From positions 561,501 through 625,500 of the forward strand of contig NZ_CP062698.1 in NCBI RefSeq assembly GCF_018389385.1: a DNA stretch of 64,000 nucleotides, read 5' to 3'. The number at the start of each line of letters is the position of its first letter. The first letter of the stretch is position 1. Source of the DNA: Anthocerotibacter panamensis C109 (lineage in GTDB: Bacteria > Cyanobacteriota > Cyanobacteriia > Gloeobacterales > Anthocerotibacteraceae). A program made the position numbers and the translations under genes. This document shows, one piece after another, positions 43,637-53,127 of the stretch. A model generated the notes under the pieces. The model worked only from the letters and a program-made list of their open reading frames with translations. It was not told where the DNA came from and searched no databases.

Positions 43637-45305
43637 GCAAGATCCGGCCTAGGGCAAGAGCGAAGACCCCGGTCAAGACTAGACCCAAAGCGGATTCGAT
43701 GCGGTAGTGACTGGCGTAGAGAACGACTGTAGAAATCAGCGCTGCCCCTGCCAGAACCGCGTAGACCAAACCAACGACCGCTGCGTTGAGACGGCGCAAG
43801 AGGCGGTCAGACTCCGTGGCTTTGACGCGCACTTTGAGATCGCCATTGTCAAGCCGGTCCAGGGTTTGTTCGATACGGCGGGGCAAATTGACCGCCAGAT
43901 TACTCACCTGCTGCGCTTGCTGCCCCAGTTGGCTCAATAGAGCCCGCGGGGAGGAAATATGGTTTGTGGTTTCGTTAGCCATTTGTATTGCGAAGGGTTG
44001 AGCAACTTCCATGAAATTAAATGATGGATCTAGACCTTTGCCTAAGCCCTCCAGAGTAGAAAGCGCCCGGAGCACAAAAGTAAAGGTTGCCGGAAAACGG
44101 AAGGGTTGGTCGTAAGCCATCTCGTAGATGTCATCTGCAAGATGGGCAAAAGAAACGTTGCTGACATCCTCAAAAGGCCGCTCCGTGAAGTTATTGAGCA
44201 TGAACGACACCGAGCGACGGATTGGCACGCGGTCAGCATTGGGCTTGATCGCCCCCAACTCAGTCAAGGAATCGATGACCTTGTCTACGTCCCTTTGGGC
44301 CACTCCCAAGAACGTGTCCATGAGTTTATTTTTGGTGTCCGGCTTGATCTGACCCATCATCCCGAAGTCGTAAAAAATCACCACGCCATCATGACGGACT
44401 GCTAGGTTGCCGGGATGGGGATCGGCATGGAAGAAGCCATCTTCCAAAAGCTGTTGCAGGTACGAGGATGCGCCGATACGGGCGAGGGCTTTGCGGTCGA
44501 GTCCGGCGGCTTCCAGAGCTTCATAATTGCTAATCTTGATACCTGGAGCGTATTCCAGTGTTAGGACTCGCGGGGAGGAATAGCGCCAGAAAACTTTAGG
44601 AACATGGATGTCCGGGTTATCCCGGAAGTTGCGCCGAAAAGTGTCTGCATTGCGCCCCTCGTTGAGGTAATCAATTTCCTGGTAGAGAATCTTGCAGCAT
44701 TCGTCGTAGATGGGCAGCCACTCGCGCCCCTTGCCGTAGCTCGGGTGGTTCTGCAAGTACCCCGCCACATCGCGCAGGATCTTCAAATCGATCTCAAATA
44801 GTTTCAGCAGACCCGGACGTTGGACCTTGATGACTACTTTTTCACCGGAAGGCAGTTCTGCTCGGTGGACCTGACCCAGGGACGCCGCTGCAATCGGAAT
44901 CGGCTCGAAATAGACAAAAAGTTCGTGAATGGGCTTGCCCAGCTCAGCCTCAATCGTCTTAACGGCTTGGGCATAGGGAAAAGCCGGAACTTCATCCTGG
45001 AGTTTCGAGAGTTCCTCGACATATTCTCGCGGGAAAAGATCAGCCCGAGTCGAAAAAAGCTGACCCACTTTGATAAACGTAGGCCCTAGCTCCAGGATGG
45101 TATCGCGGATCCAGACTGCCCGTTTGATTCGCCTTTGGGTCCGATTTTGGTCGGTGAATCCCTCGCGATAGCTCCAGGCTTTGGTATCCAGCCAGCGATA
45201 AAAAAGGAACTTCAGGACAAAAAACCAAATATCAATAAGTCTTCGCAAGCTGGAGTAGTTTTCTTGATTCCAGCGGTAGGAAGAAGAAGCAACTGGGGGA
45301 GCCAC
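43608..45305 (-). CDS. ABC1/UbiB family atypical kinase
   Basis: The product is 565 residues. The ABC1/UbiB hallmarks are present: the KxGQ motif in LGPTFIKVGQLFSTR, the alanine-rich loop AAASLGQVHRAEL, VIKVQRPG, GFFHADPHPGNLAV and YDFGMMGQIK. Two hydrophobic helices at the C-terminus (AAVVGLVYAVLAGAALISTVVLY, then LGLVLTGVFALALGRIL) anchor it. Members in cyanobacteria and plastids affect prenylquinone and tocopherol metabolism and membrane stress. The 3' end overlaps birA. The next gene upstream is a DUF6825-like gene, 14 bases away. Confidence 0.92.
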   Translation of the reverse strand: MAPPVASSSYRWNQENYSSLRRLIDIWFFVLKFLFYRWLDTKAWSYREGFTDQNRTQRRIKRAVWIRDTILELGPTFIKVGQLFSTRADLFPREYVEELSKLQDEVPAFPYAQAVKTIEAELGKPIHELFVYFEPIPIAAASLGQVHRAELPSGEKVVIKVQRPGLLKLFEIDLKILRDVAGYLQNHPSYGKGREWLPIYDECCKILYQEIDYLNEGRNADTFRRNFRDNPDIHVPKVFWRYSSPRVLTLEYAPGIKISNYEALEAAGLDRKALARIGASSYLQQLLEDGFFHADPHPGNLAVRHDGVVIFYDFGMMGQIKPDTKNKLMDTFLGVAQRDVDKVIDSLTELGAIKPNADRVPIRRSVSFMLNNFTERPFEDVSNVSFAHLADDIYEMAYDQPFRFPATFTFVLRALSTLEGLGKGLDPSFNFMEVAQPFAIQMANETTNHISSPRALLSQLGQQAQQVSNLAVNLPRRIEQTLDRLDNGDLKVRVKATESDRLLRRLNAAVVGLVYAVLAGAALISTVVLYASHYRIESALGLVLTGVFALALGRILLKLQRADSL

Positions 45306-45319
45306 CGTGCCCTCCCCGG

Positions 45320-45676
45320 CTAGGTGTTAGCGCGGTACCGTTGCAACTCAGAACGCAACTGGGCTACCTCAGCACGCAGGGTGTCGACCACTTCCTGGAG
45401 GTCGGTTTCCCGTGCAGTGGTCTGCCGGTTCCCGCTCATTGTTGCGTCTACTTGGGCTGTGCGGACCGCATCTGATAGATCTTCGCCTGCTCGACGCTCC
45501 TGTTGGGCTGCCCGCTCCAGGATGGCTTCGGTAAAGACTCTCAGCTTCTCGCGCTGCTCCGACTCAAATTTGCCCGCTTCACTGAGCGCGTCAGTGAGAC
45601 CATCTTCGAGTTTTTCGAACAGCAGATCTGCTGCTGCACGCCCAATAAAAAATGCTCGCACCAATGGGTCAGTCAC
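45320..45676 (-). CDS. Small coiled-coil protein, DUF6825-like
   Basis: The product is 118 residues from a GTG at 45676, which has AGGAG eight bases before it; an upstream start lacks a comparable site. The N-terminus VTDPLVRAFFIGRAAADLLFEKLE matches a small family conserved in cyanobacteria and plants. A helical, charged middle (SEAGKFESEQREKLRVFTEAILERA) and a C-terminal heptad stretch (LQEVVDTLRAEVAQLRSELQRY) suggest a coiled coil. Function is unknown. It lies between psbK and the UbiB-like gene on the same strand. Confidence 0.7.
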   Translation of the reverse strand: MTDPLVRAFFIGRAAADLLFEKLEDGLTDALSEAGKFESEQREKLRVFTEAILERAAQQERRAGEDLSDAVRTAQVDATMSGNRQTTARETDLQEVVDTLRAEVAQLRSELQRYRANT

Positions 45677-45723
45677 AATTGCTTCTCCTGCCACATGCAC
45701 CAGGGACTACAGAATCCCTCGTT

Positions 45724-45864
45724 CTATTTAAAGCCAACCGCCGCCTGCCAGACAAAGGCCAGGAGGAAGAACAGAATAGGGATAATGGGCAACAAATCGA
45801 TTAAGGGGGCGGCCCATTCCCAACCGGCGGGTAAAGAGTTGGCCAGTAAGAGGATTGAAGTCAT
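45724..45864 (-). CDS. psbK: Photosystem II reaction centre protein K
   Basis: The product is 46 residues. After a short cleavable lead ([20 protein letters not shown]) the mature part [20 protein letters not shown], then AAVGFK, is the unmistakable PsbK span with its two prolines and the AFVWQAA(V)GF end. PsbK is a single-span subunit beside CP43 that stabilises plastoquinone binding and dimers. The gene is upstream of the DUF6825-like gene on the minus strand. About 330 bases separate it from the divergent UPF0367 gene; that gap shows a possible TTGACG at 45965 but no other feature. Confidence 0.92.
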   Translation of the reverse strand: MTSILLLANSLPAGWEWAAPLIDLLPIIPILFFLLAFVWQAAVGFK

Positions 45865-46192
45865 GGTCGAAGATCCCTAACGGCTGATTCCAATTATGTT
45901 AACACTAGCATGGATTAGAAGATTTATAACAAAGTGTAAAGAAGGTGCTTGCCCCAAGACCGGGTTGACGTACGTACCTTTGCGCAGGTCGATAATTCAG
46001 TATATTACCGGAGTACACAGACCCAAAAGTGGGCTATGATCGTTTTAGATGTCCGACAGCAGGGGGGAATCAAGTTCGCTGACGGACTTTCCTTAATCTA
46101 ACAATTGCATAGGTTACTTATTCCCAGAGCAGATACTGTATTCGGATTGGTTTCTGTGGGATGCTAAGGTTGAGACCCATTGTGAGCCCGAG

Positions 46193-46462
46193 ATGTACAT
46201 CATCGAAGTCACCCTTAAGGCCAATCCCTTGTCCCTTTCTGTCCAGCGTAAAGAAAAAGATGATGCCCTTGAACTCTATGGTTCTATCTTAGCGGCGATA
46301 AAGTCCAGCGAACCCGAGATCCTGCAACTGACCTGCGAACGTCAGCCCGAGAAAATGCTTGCTGTCATCACCAGTGAGATCATGGCGGTCCAGGTCTCCG
46401 AAAAATCCTCCAGCGCAAGCAATTTAGGTGCGCGAGCCGGATTTCTCTCCGCCCGCGAGTGA
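46193..46462 (+). CDS. UPF0367 family protein
   Basis: The product is 89 residues. The sequence MYIIEVTLKANPLSLSVQRK, the segment LYGSILAAIKSSEPEILQLTCE, and AVITSEIMAVQVSEK are typical of a small soluble family found in cyanobacteria and algal plastids, of unknown role. The length is normal. nadA follows 89 bases downstream. Confidence 0.85.
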   Translation: MYIIEVTLKANPLSLSVQRKEKDDALELYGSILAAIKSSEPEILQLTCERQPEKMLAVITSEIMAVQVSEKSSSASNLGARAGFLSARE

Positions 46463-46551
46463 CTTGTTGCGGCTGGTAGAGAACCGCTCGCGTTCATAGG
46501 GGCTAGGTGCTGCATGTTAAAATAAGAAACCTGAGTGCTTAACGAGAACTT

Positions 46552-47511
46552 ATGGTGACCCCCACTTTAACGCCAGTTGCTACACACCTCGACTTGTTTG
46601 CCCAAATTGAGGACCTAAAGCGACGCCTGAATGCGGTTATCCTGGCGCACTACTACCAGGAGCCGGATATTCAGGATATTGCCGACTTTGTGGGCGATTC
46701 GCTGGCCCTCTCCCGGCAGGCTGCTCAGACCGAGGCTGACGTGATTGTCTTTGCCGGGGTCCATTTTATGGCAGAGACCGCCAAGATCCTCAATCCCACG
46801 AAGCAAGTTTTGCTGCCTGACCTCCAAGCTGGGTGCTCTTTGGCCGAGCAATGCCCCGCAGAGCGTTTTGCCCAGTTTTGTGCCCAATACTCGGATCATT
46901 TAGTTATCACCTACATTAATAGCACCGCCGAGGTCAAAGCCCTCAGCGATATCATCTGCACTTCATCCAATGCGGTCGCCATCGTCAACCAGCTTCCTGC
47001 TGACCAGCCCATCATTTTTGGTCCCGATAAGAACCTTGGGCGCTACGTCAACCGGATGACTGGACGCAACATGGTCCTGTGGCCGGGTGCCTGCATTGTC
47101 CATGAGATCTTTTCGGAGAAGAAGTTGATTCAGTTGCTGAATCGCTATCCCACTGCTAAAGTCATCGCCCATCCAGAGTGCGAAGAGGCCGTTTTACGCC
47201 ACGCAGACCACATTGGTTCTACGGCTTCGCTTTTGAGCTACGTCCAAAAAAGCCCAGAGACGACGTTTATTGTGGTCACCGAGAGTGGTATTCTCCACCA
47301 GATGACCCGCGCCTGTCCCGAGAAGACGTTTATCCCTGCTCCACCCAACGGCAACTGCGCCTGCAACGAATGCCCCTACATGCGCCTCAACACGCTGGAG
47401 AAGGTCAACCTCGCGATGGTCAACCGGAGCCCGGAGATCACCCTGGATGAGGAGATCCGCGTGCGCGCGCTCCAGCCGATTCAGCGGATGCTGGATATGA
47501 GTCCTGCCTGA
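46552..47511 (+). CDS. nadA: Quinolinate synthase
   Basis: The product is 319 residues. NadA condenses iminoaspartate with dihydroxyacetone phosphate to quinolinate in NAD synthesis, using a [4Fe-4S] cluster held by three cysteines. [86 protein letters not shown] and [14 protein letters not shown] are present, so candidate ligand cysteines lie in the ICTS, HPEC and NECPYM segments. nadB and nadC are not in the window. Confidence 0.96.
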   Translation: MVTPTLTPVATHLDLFAQIEDLKRRLNAVILAHYYQEPDIQDIADFVGDSLALSRQAAQTEADVIVFAGVHFMAETAKILNPTKQVLLPDLQAGCSLAEQCPAERFAQFCAQYSDHLVITYINSTAEVKALSDIICTSSNAVAIVNQLPADQPIIFGPDKNLGRYVNRMTGRNMVLWPGACIVHEIFSEKKLIQLLNRYPTAKVIAHPECEEAVLRHADHIGSTASLLSYVQKSPETTFIVVTESGILHQMTRACPEKTFIPAPPNGNCACNECPYMRLNTLEKVNLAMVNRSPEITLDEEIRVRALQPIQRMLDMSPA

Positions 47512-47540
47512 TCCTATGGCTCTCGTCGGAACCTTTCGTG

Positions 47541-47643
47541 CCTTGAGCGGTCAAGGGGCTACCAGGCAGCAACAGGGATAGAGACCGCCCGCTGCCGCCT
47601 AGACCTATGCGGAAAATTAGGCCCCTCTGCCCCGTAAACGGGG
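47541..47643 (+). repeat. Two small perfect hairpins after nadA
   Basis: CCTTGA and TCAAGG (47541-47556, GCGG loop) and CCCCGT and ACGGGG (47630-47643, AA loop) are perfect short inverted repeats downstream of the nadA stop. Neither is followed by a T-run, so a role as terminator is uncertain. No gene is seen in this spacer. Confidence 0.3.
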
Positions 47644-47690
47644 AGCGAAACCTAATCACTTCTTACCTCCTCCTTGTAACAAGGGAAAAG

Positions 47691-48005
47691 TTGACATCCT
47701 CCCCGGCCTAAAGGCTATGCCTCCAGGCGGGCTATGGGATTCCCTAGATTGCTCTAGAGCGTTTCTGCTTCACAGGGAGTACCCTCAGCAGACTTCTTGA
47801 CCGAGTGCCTAAGAACACGCCGTTAGCGGCGTGGCTTAAGCTGCAAAGAAAGCAAATTCAATGGTCTTTCTCTTTCCACAGTATGTCGCACGAAGCTGAG
47901 CATTGTGGTTGGCGAGGTGCCAATAGTGGCTTTCGTGGCGTTTGCGCATGGCCAGCCGGAGTATATCAAAAAGCTGCCCTAGAAGGGCAGGGCTTTAGAC
48001 CCATT
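47691..48005 (+). mobile_element. IS200/IS605-like relic without transposase
   Basis: The stretch starts TTGACATCCTCCCCGGCCTA, the typical end sequence of IS200/IS605-family elements. It ends in a perfect hairpin of CTGCCCT (47974-47980) and AGGGCAG (47984-47990) followed by GGCTTTAG. Another hairpin, CACGCCG/CGGCGTG, lies at 47816-47833. No TnpA or TnpB frame is present within about 315 bases, so it is a decayed copy or a small non-autonomous derivative. It lies between nadA and rplK. Confidence 0.45.
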
Positions 48006-48022
48006 ACCCCTGTAAGCGGTTG

Positions 48023-48448
48023 CTAATCAGTGATGGTGATGCCCATATTACGGGCGGTGCCCTCAATGATCTTCATGCCCGCTTCAATATCGACGGCATT
48101 GAGGTCAGCCATCTTGGTTGTTGTGATCTCCCGTAACTGGTCGCGGGTGATCGAACCGACTTTTTGGGTCTTGGGCTTAGCGGAGCCGCGGGGGATGCCC
48201 GCAGCCTTGCACAGCAGGACCGAAGCCGGAGGAGTCTTGAGCACAATGGAGAAACTGCGGTCGTCAAAAATCGTGATTTCGACAGGGATCACCATGCCCA
48301 CCTGATCGGCAGTCTTGGCGTTGTACTCCTTGCAGAACATCATGATATTGACCCCATGCTGACCCAGCGCGGGGCCGACGGGAGGAGCGGGGTTGGCCTT
48401 ACCCGCGTTGAGGGCGAGTTTGACTTTGGCGGTTACCTTGCGGGCCAT
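48023..48448 (-). CDS. rplK: 50S ribosomal protein L11
   Basis: The product is 141 residues. [63 protein letters not shown] and [15 protein letters not shown] are the standard L11 segments. L11 forms the stalk base that binds elongation factors. rplA, its usual companion, is not found on either side: here it stands alone between the IS-like relic and ndhH. Confidence 0.95.
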   Translation of the reverse strand: MARKVTAKVKLALNAGKANPAPPVGPALGQHGVNIMMFCKEYNAKTADQVGMVIPVEITIFDDRSFSIVLKTPPASVLLCKAAGIPRGSAKPKTQKVGSITRDQLREITTTKMADLNAVDIEAGMKIIEGTARNMGITITD

Positions 48449-48557
48449 TGCCTTACCTAGAATCTTTCACAGTCGACAACTATAGCATCACTTGGGGCTC
48501 AATTGGGGGAGAAGCAGCGTTGAACCCAAACTATGATCAGGAGAATCCTCCCACCAG

Positions 48558-49745
48558 CTAGCGGTCAACCTCGCCCATAATGACGTCCACTGAACCCAAG
48601 ATCGCCATGATGTCTGCGATCTTGTTACCCTGGAGGATCTGCGCTAAGAGGCCCAGATTGACGAAGCCAGGAGCGTGGATCTTCCAGCGCCAGGGATTGG
48701 TGGTGCCGTCGCCAATGAGGTAGATGCCCAATTCGCCTTTAGAAGCCTCAACGCGGGTGTAGACCTCGCCTGCAGGGAGCTTGAAGTTGGGGGCAGATTT
48801 CTTGCCGATGAACTGGTAGTCAAAACTGTTCCACTCGCTTTTGGGACCGCCCATAATGCGCTGAGCTTCCAGGTTCTCATAGGGGCCACCGGGGAGTTGG
48901 TCCAGGCATTGTTTGACGATCTTGTTCGACTCGCGCATCTCTTTGATACGGACCAGATAGCGAGCAAAAACATCGCCTCCGGTTTCCCAGGCCACTTCAA
49001 AGTCCACTTCATCATAGATTTCGTAGTGATCGGCCTTGCGCAGGTCAAAATTGACGCCTGAGGCCCGGAGCATCGGCCCGGTCATACCCCAGTTGATGGC
49101 CTCCTCGCGCGAGACCACCCCCAACCCCTCAACCCGTTTGCGGAAGATAGGATTGTTGGTGATGAGTCTTTCGTACTCGTCAATTTTTTCGTCGAAGTAC
49201 CCGCAGAAGTCACGGCACTTATCCACCCAACCATAGGTCAGGTCTGCTGCCACGCCACCGATGCGGAAATAGTTGTGCATCATCCGCATCCCGGTCGCCG
49301 CCTCGAACAGGTCGTAGATCAGTTCACGCTCGCGGAAGATATAAAACAAGGGCGTGTTGGCTCCGAGGTCAACCATGAAGGGACCGAGCCACAATAGGTG
49401 TGAGGCGATGCGCGAAAGCTCCATCATAATGACGCGGATATACTGGGCGCGGCGGGGTACCTGCACGCTAGCCAGCTTTTCGGGAGCCATAACGGTCGTC
49501 GCCTCGGTGAACATCGTCGCCGCATAGTCCCACCGGGTCACATAGGGCAGGAATTGGACGATGGTGCGGTTCTCCGCTATCTTCTCCATCCCCCGGTGCA
49601 GGTAGCCCAAGACCGGCTCGCAATCTTCAACGTTCTCCCCATTGAGGGTGACAATGAGCCTGAGCACCCCGTGCGTTGAAGGATGATGTGGCCCCATATT
49701 GAGGACCATGCGGTCGGCACGAGTTTCAATCACGGACATGGGCAA
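48558..49745 (-). CDS. ndhH: NAD(P)H-quinone oxidoreductase subunit H
   Basis: The product is 395 residues, the normal size of NdhH, the 49-kDa-type subunit of the cyanobacterial NDH-1 complex in respiration and cyclic electron flow. [17 protein letters not shown] near the start, [40 protein letters not shown] (read in two parts), [14 protein letters not shown] and [13 protein letters not shown] are characteristic. The start is either the ATG at 49745 or the one six bases later. The gene is monocistronic here. Confidence 0.95.
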   Translation of the reverse strand: MPMSVIETRADRMVLNMGPHHPSTHGVLRLIVTLNGENVEDCEPVLGYLHRGMEKIAENRTIVQFLPYVTRWDYAATMFTEATTVMAPEKLASVQVPRRAQYIRVIMMELSRIASHLLWLGPFMVDLGANTPLFYIFRERELIYDLFEAATGMRMMHNYFRIGGVAADLTYGWVDKCRDFCGYFDEKIDEYERLITNNPIFRKRVEGLGVVSREEAINWGMTGPMLRASGVNFDLRKADHYEIYDEVDFEVAWETGGDVFARYLVRIKEMRESNKIVKQCLDQLPGGPYENLEAQRIMGGPKSEWNSFDYQFIGKKSAPNFKLPAGEVYTRVEASKGELGIYLIGDGTTNPWRWKIHAPGFVNLGLLAQILQGNKIADIMAILGSVDVIMGEVDR

Positions 49746-50041
49746 AACCTGACATCGCTCTACCTATAATAGGCGAGATTTCACCCTTCAGGAGGAGGGC
49801 ATCCGGCGTATAGTAAAAACTTGATGCTCTATTTCAAAAGCACCTATAGCTGCTGGAACAAAGCTCAGTTTCAAAAAACTTGCCCTGGGGTCGGGGTCCA
49901 CTAACTTAAGGAGTTCCAGACCAAAGAATCTAGGAACCGTAGACTTGAAGAGTTTCCTAGGGCTGACATCTGCTATTATGGCACCCAGTCTATACAAACT
50001 CAACTTCCATGCATCAGTCAAAAACGAGATTGTGATAAATC

Positions 50042-50851
50042 ATGACAGACTCCCCCAATCCCAAATTAGCTAATGACGAAGCCTTATGGATTCAGCTTTC
50101 TACAGCCTTTTCTATAGAACGGCTCAAGCCTTACTTAAAAGCAGCTCAATTTGATAAGCAAAGAGCTCTCAAGTTGTATGAACTAAACACTACTCTTTCA
50201 CAAGAACTTTATCCTTTACTCTCTGTACTAGAAATAGTTTTGCGAAATCGCATCAACAATGTCATGGTAAAGTATTTTGGAGACCTATGGTTCGAGAGAT
50301 ACGAGGGAAGATGGTTCAACGGAGAAAGTTTACCTATAGAGCCCAAAGTTAACCATCAGTGGGATGAGGTTCAAAAAGCTAAGAAAGATTTACAAGGAGC
50401 TGGAAAAAAAATCACGGCAGATAGATTGACAGCAGAGTTAAGCTTTGGTTTTTGGACAGGAATGCTCGGGGATAAATATGAAAGAATTTTATGGCATAAA
50501 TATGCTGATGAAGTTTTTCAAGATAAGCCAAAAAATCTAAAGGTTAATGACCGTATTAAAGGGAACGAAAACGTTTTAAGAAATAAGTTTTACTTTGAAT
50601 TGGTGCGCTGGGATCTAGGTCTATCAAGACTCCTTCGAAATCGTGTATCTCATCATGAGCCAATCTTACCAATTATTTATAACAAAAGCTTGCGGTGGGA
50701 ATACGAGCGGACAAAATGGCTACTTAGTTGGTTAAGCCAAGATGCTCTAGAGTGGCTAGAAACCTGTGACTGCTTTGGAGAAGTTTTAGAGCGTATTGAT
50801 AAAACATTTCGCGCACCTGCTGTGATGGTAAAGCCTCTAAATGTCCCATGA
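50042..50851 (+). CDS. Abi-like abortive infection protein with HEPN-type motif
   Basis: The product is 269 residues, clearly AT-richer than ndhH and yqgF on either side. The architecture fits the Abi_2-like family: SIERLKPYLKAAQFDKQ near the start, LEIVLRNRINNVM in the middle, and a late RNRVSHHEPI (199-208) in which R-x4-H is the HEPN ribonuclease pattern. Relatives stop phage growth by cutting RNA when triggered. The gene carries no obvious antitoxin partner; its 3' end overlaps the start of yqgF by 11 bases. About 290 bases upstream hold no convincing gene. A role in phage defence is inferred from family resemblance. Confidence 0.7.
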   Translation: MTDSPNPKLANDEALWIQLSTAFSIERLKPYLKAAQFDKQRALKLYELNTTLSQELYPLLSVLEIVLRNRINNVMVKYFGDLWFERYEGRWFNGESLPIEPKVNHQWDEVQKAKKDLQGAGKKITADRLTAELSFGFWTGMLGDKYERILWHKYADEVFQDKPKNLKVNDRIKGNENVLRNKFYFELVRWDLGLSRLLRNRVSHHEPILPIIYNKSLRWEYERTKWLLSWLSQDALEWLETCDCFGEVLERIDKTFRAPAVMVKPLNVP

Positions 50852-51242
50852 ATCGGCAAAGACCTACCTGGGCTTTGATCCCGGCACGCAAAAGTGTGGC
50901 CTCGCCATTGTAAGTGAGGAGAAAAGCGTTTTGTGGCGCTCGGTGGTCAGTGTGGCTGAGGCGCTGGCTAAAGTTCAGCAACTCGTAGACACCTATGGTC
51001 CTGTTGCCATCGTTTTGGGGAATCAGACCGGGAGCCTGGACTGGCTGGTTCGCTTGCAAGACCTAGGACTCCCGATCAATCGCATAGACGAGCGCTATAG
51101 CTCCCAGCAAGCCCGTCTGCGCTATTGGGATCACTACCCAGCGGGCTGGCAGGGGCTTCTGCCCCGTGGATTACGGGTGCCCCCAACAGCCTACGATGAC
51201 TTGGTGGCGGTGATTTTGGTGGAGCGCTATCTGGATCTATGA
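50841..51242 (+). CDS. YqgF-like pre-16S rRNA processing nuclease, cyanobacterial short form
   Basis: The product is 133 residues. The RNase H-like fold is shown by YLGFDPGTQKCGLAIVS, VAIVLGNQTGS, INRIDERYSSQQARLRYW and TAYDDLVAVILVERYL. The acidic residues in these segments form the likely metal site. YqgF matures the 5' end of 16S rRNA or resolves DNA junctions in different bacteria. The DERYSS motif matches the YqgF family. It overlaps the end of the Abi-like gene by 11 bases, so translation is probably coupled. Confidence 0.8.
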   Translation: MSHESAKTYLGFDPGTQKCGLAIVSEEKSVLWRSVVSVAEALAKVQQLVDTYGPVAIVLGNQTGSLDWLVRLQDLGLPINRIDERYSSQQARLRYWDHYPAGWQGLLPRGLRVPPTAYDDLVAVILVERYLDL

Positions 51243-51262
51243 CGTTGTCCTGACCGCCAACT

Positions 51263-53062
51263 TTAAGGAGGAGAGGTTTCTTGGACCCAGCGCCCATCCG
51301 GGAGCATACTCAGCCGCTCCTCCAGGCTGCCCGGTTTGCCGATGACCGTCCCGTTCCAGAAGAGTTCTAGGACTTCTACCTCGCGTATCCCTTGGGGCAA
51401 AGGCTCCAAAGGGTCCATGTCCCGGATGGTCTCGGCGGCCAATTCTGCGACCGCAGGCGGGGTGGTGCTGTTCTCCTGGAGGACTTCGGCCTCGCGGACG
51501 TGTCCATCCTGAGCAATTACATAGCGGACCACTGTATATTCATCCGGGGCGACCTGCGAGAAATAGAGGTCATGAAACTGGCGAATTTTCCAGGAGAGGT
51601 AGTCGCTGTAAGAGCGGGGCAACCCCTTGGCTTGCTGGGCTTTGACTGATTTTTTGGGCTGGGGGACTGGGGTTTTACCCTGCTTGTTGTCTGGGGTTTT
51701 AGGGACGTTTTGGGCGATTTGCTCGCGGCGGTTACTCTTTTGCTTGCCTTCGGTTTTGCCTTCAGGCTGTTCCTTATGGCCGTTGAGCGTGGTCGGGGTC
51801 TGCACAAGGTCAAATTCGAGCGGCTGTCCTCCGCCACCACTGCTGCCGCCACTGAGAAACAGCGGGACCAGGGCAAATAGGAGAACCAGAAGCAGGTGCC
51901 CGCTATAGGCGAGGGAAACCGACTGCACAAACTTGACCCGGAAGGGAGGAGCGAGCAGATATTCAAAGCGGCGGCTGTAGGCAGTACGGTAGGCGTCAAA
52001 GGCTCCAAAGAGACAAAAGCTGACCAGCAGCCCACTCAGGACCCAGAGTATTGGGGTGTTGGCGAGTTGGTTGATAAACTCAATCGGTTTTTCGCCCAGG
52101 GTAAGCCCCCAGTCGAGGAGTTGGAAGATCGATTCCAGGGGATAGTTGATGAGTAGCCACACGGCTAGCAGGCTGGTCAGGTTGACCGCTGCTACGCCCA
52201 TCAGGCTCAGGCCCTTTTGCCACTCCCCGTTGTAGAACTGACCGACTCCGGGGATCAGTCCCAAGATTCCAGCGACGCGCGGGTCGCGCGGCGGGGCCAC
52301 CGGTGGGATAAACAGCGTCGGCTCCTCCGGTCCGGTGCCGCCCCAAGTGATGGAGTAGCGCTTGGCTTGACGGATGAGCCGCCAACTGACCGAGGCCAAA
52401 ACCGCTAAGCAGATCCACAGCAGCAGTTCTGCCAGGGGATTGTTTTGGAAGGCGAGGAAGTCGTAGAATCCGTGGCCCACTACCGCCCAGCCGAGCCCGC
52501 TCAAGAGTAGCCCCCAGCGGACGCGACCATCGGCTAGCTCCTTCACCCTGGCCTGACCGATGTAGTAGCCCAGGACCACCCCGAGCATCCCGTGGAGCGG
52601 GACCGCCGTGAAGGCGCGGACAAGCGCGACCTCGAAGCCCGATGGCCCTTGGTCTGCCGAGGCCGCCAGGACATAGGAGATATTCTCCGTAGCCCCGAAG
52701 CCCAGTCCCACGGTCGCCGCCAGCAAGATACCGTCATAGGGCTCGGTAAAGAGCTTTAAGCGCCAGAGTAAAGCCCTGAGGGCGATAAACTTGGCCCCTT
52801 CTTCCGCCAGACCCACTGCGAACAGGGTGAACGCGGCAAGCCCACCCAGACTAGCCACACTCCAGGGCGTGACGGCAAGGGCTGATTCGACTGCCAGGGC
52901 CAAATACGCGGACCCCACACCTGCCAGTAGCGCCCACAGCACCAGCCAGGGCGGGCGCGGCATAACAAAAGTGTTGAAATCCCTTCTTGAATAGGCCACC
53001 AGCACCAGCAGGATCAGTGCGGGAGCGATGGCTGACAGAACTAGGAAGAGGGTAGTCGTCAT
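51263..53062 (-). CDS. PrsW-type intramembrane protease fused to TM2-like and TonB-like domains
   Basis: The product is 599 residues. Residues 1-235 carry the PrsW signature: LAEEGAKF (86-92), GATENISYV (123-131), HGMLGVVLGYY (157-167) and GHGFYDFLAF (196-205), with several transmembrane helices. PrsW proteases cleave membrane-bound anti-sigma factors. Residues 258-355 (RDPRVAGILGLIPGVGQFYNGEW, then more helices) recall a TM2 domain. After another helix (LLLVLLFALVPLFLSGG) and a long lysine/proline/glutamine linker (430-485), residues 500-575 (YTVVRYVIAQDGHVREAEVL, ELAAETIRDMDPLEPLP) have a TonB C-terminal-like pattern. It is a single continuous frame. The combined role is unknown. Confidence 0.75.
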   Translation of the reverse strand: MTTTLFLVLSAIAPALILLVLVAYSRRDFNTFVMPRPPWLVLWALLAGVGSAYLALAVESALAVTPWSVASLGGLAAFTLFAVGLAEEGAKFIALRALLWRLKLFTEPYDGILLAATVGLGFGATENISYVLAASADQGPSGFEVALVRAFTAVPLHGMLGVVLGYYIGQARVKELADGRVRWGLLLSGLGWAVVGHGFYDFLAFQNNPLAELLLWICLAVLASVSWRLIRQAKRYSITWGGTGPEEPTLFIPPVAPPRDPRVAGILGLIPGVGQFYNGEWQKGLSLMGVAAVNLTSLLAVWLLINYPLESIFQLLDWGLTLGEKPIEFINQLANTPILWVLSGLLVSFCLFGAFDAYRTAYSRRFEYLLAPPFRVKFVQSVSLAYSGHLLLVLLFALVPLFLSGGSSGGGGQPLEFDLVQTPTTLNGHKEQPEGKTEGKQKSNRREQIAQNVPKTPDNKQGKTPVPQPKKSVKAQQAKGLPRSYSDYLSWKIRQFHDLYFSQVAPDEYTVVRYVIAQDGHVREAEVLQENSTTPPAVAELAAETIRDMDPLEPLPQGIREVEVLELFWNGTVIGKPGSLEERLSMLPDGRWVQETSPP

Positions 53063-53127
53063 AGAAGTGCGCTAGGTGGTAAGGGGGCGGTTCTTCCCCC
53101 GGTTGCACCAGGGCTAGCCGTGAGCAC

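Noticed and set aside
45965-45996. TTGACG and GATAAT between psbK and the UPF0367 gene, considered as a promoter
   Set aside because: Spacing is 20 bases and it would leave a leader of about 190 bases; too weak to list as a feature.
49788-50021. Minus-strand frame of 77 codons between ndhH and the Abi-like gene, considered as an antitoxin
   Set aside because: No recognisable family, no convincing ribosome site, and it points away from the Abi-like gene across its promoter region. Kept only as a remote possibility.
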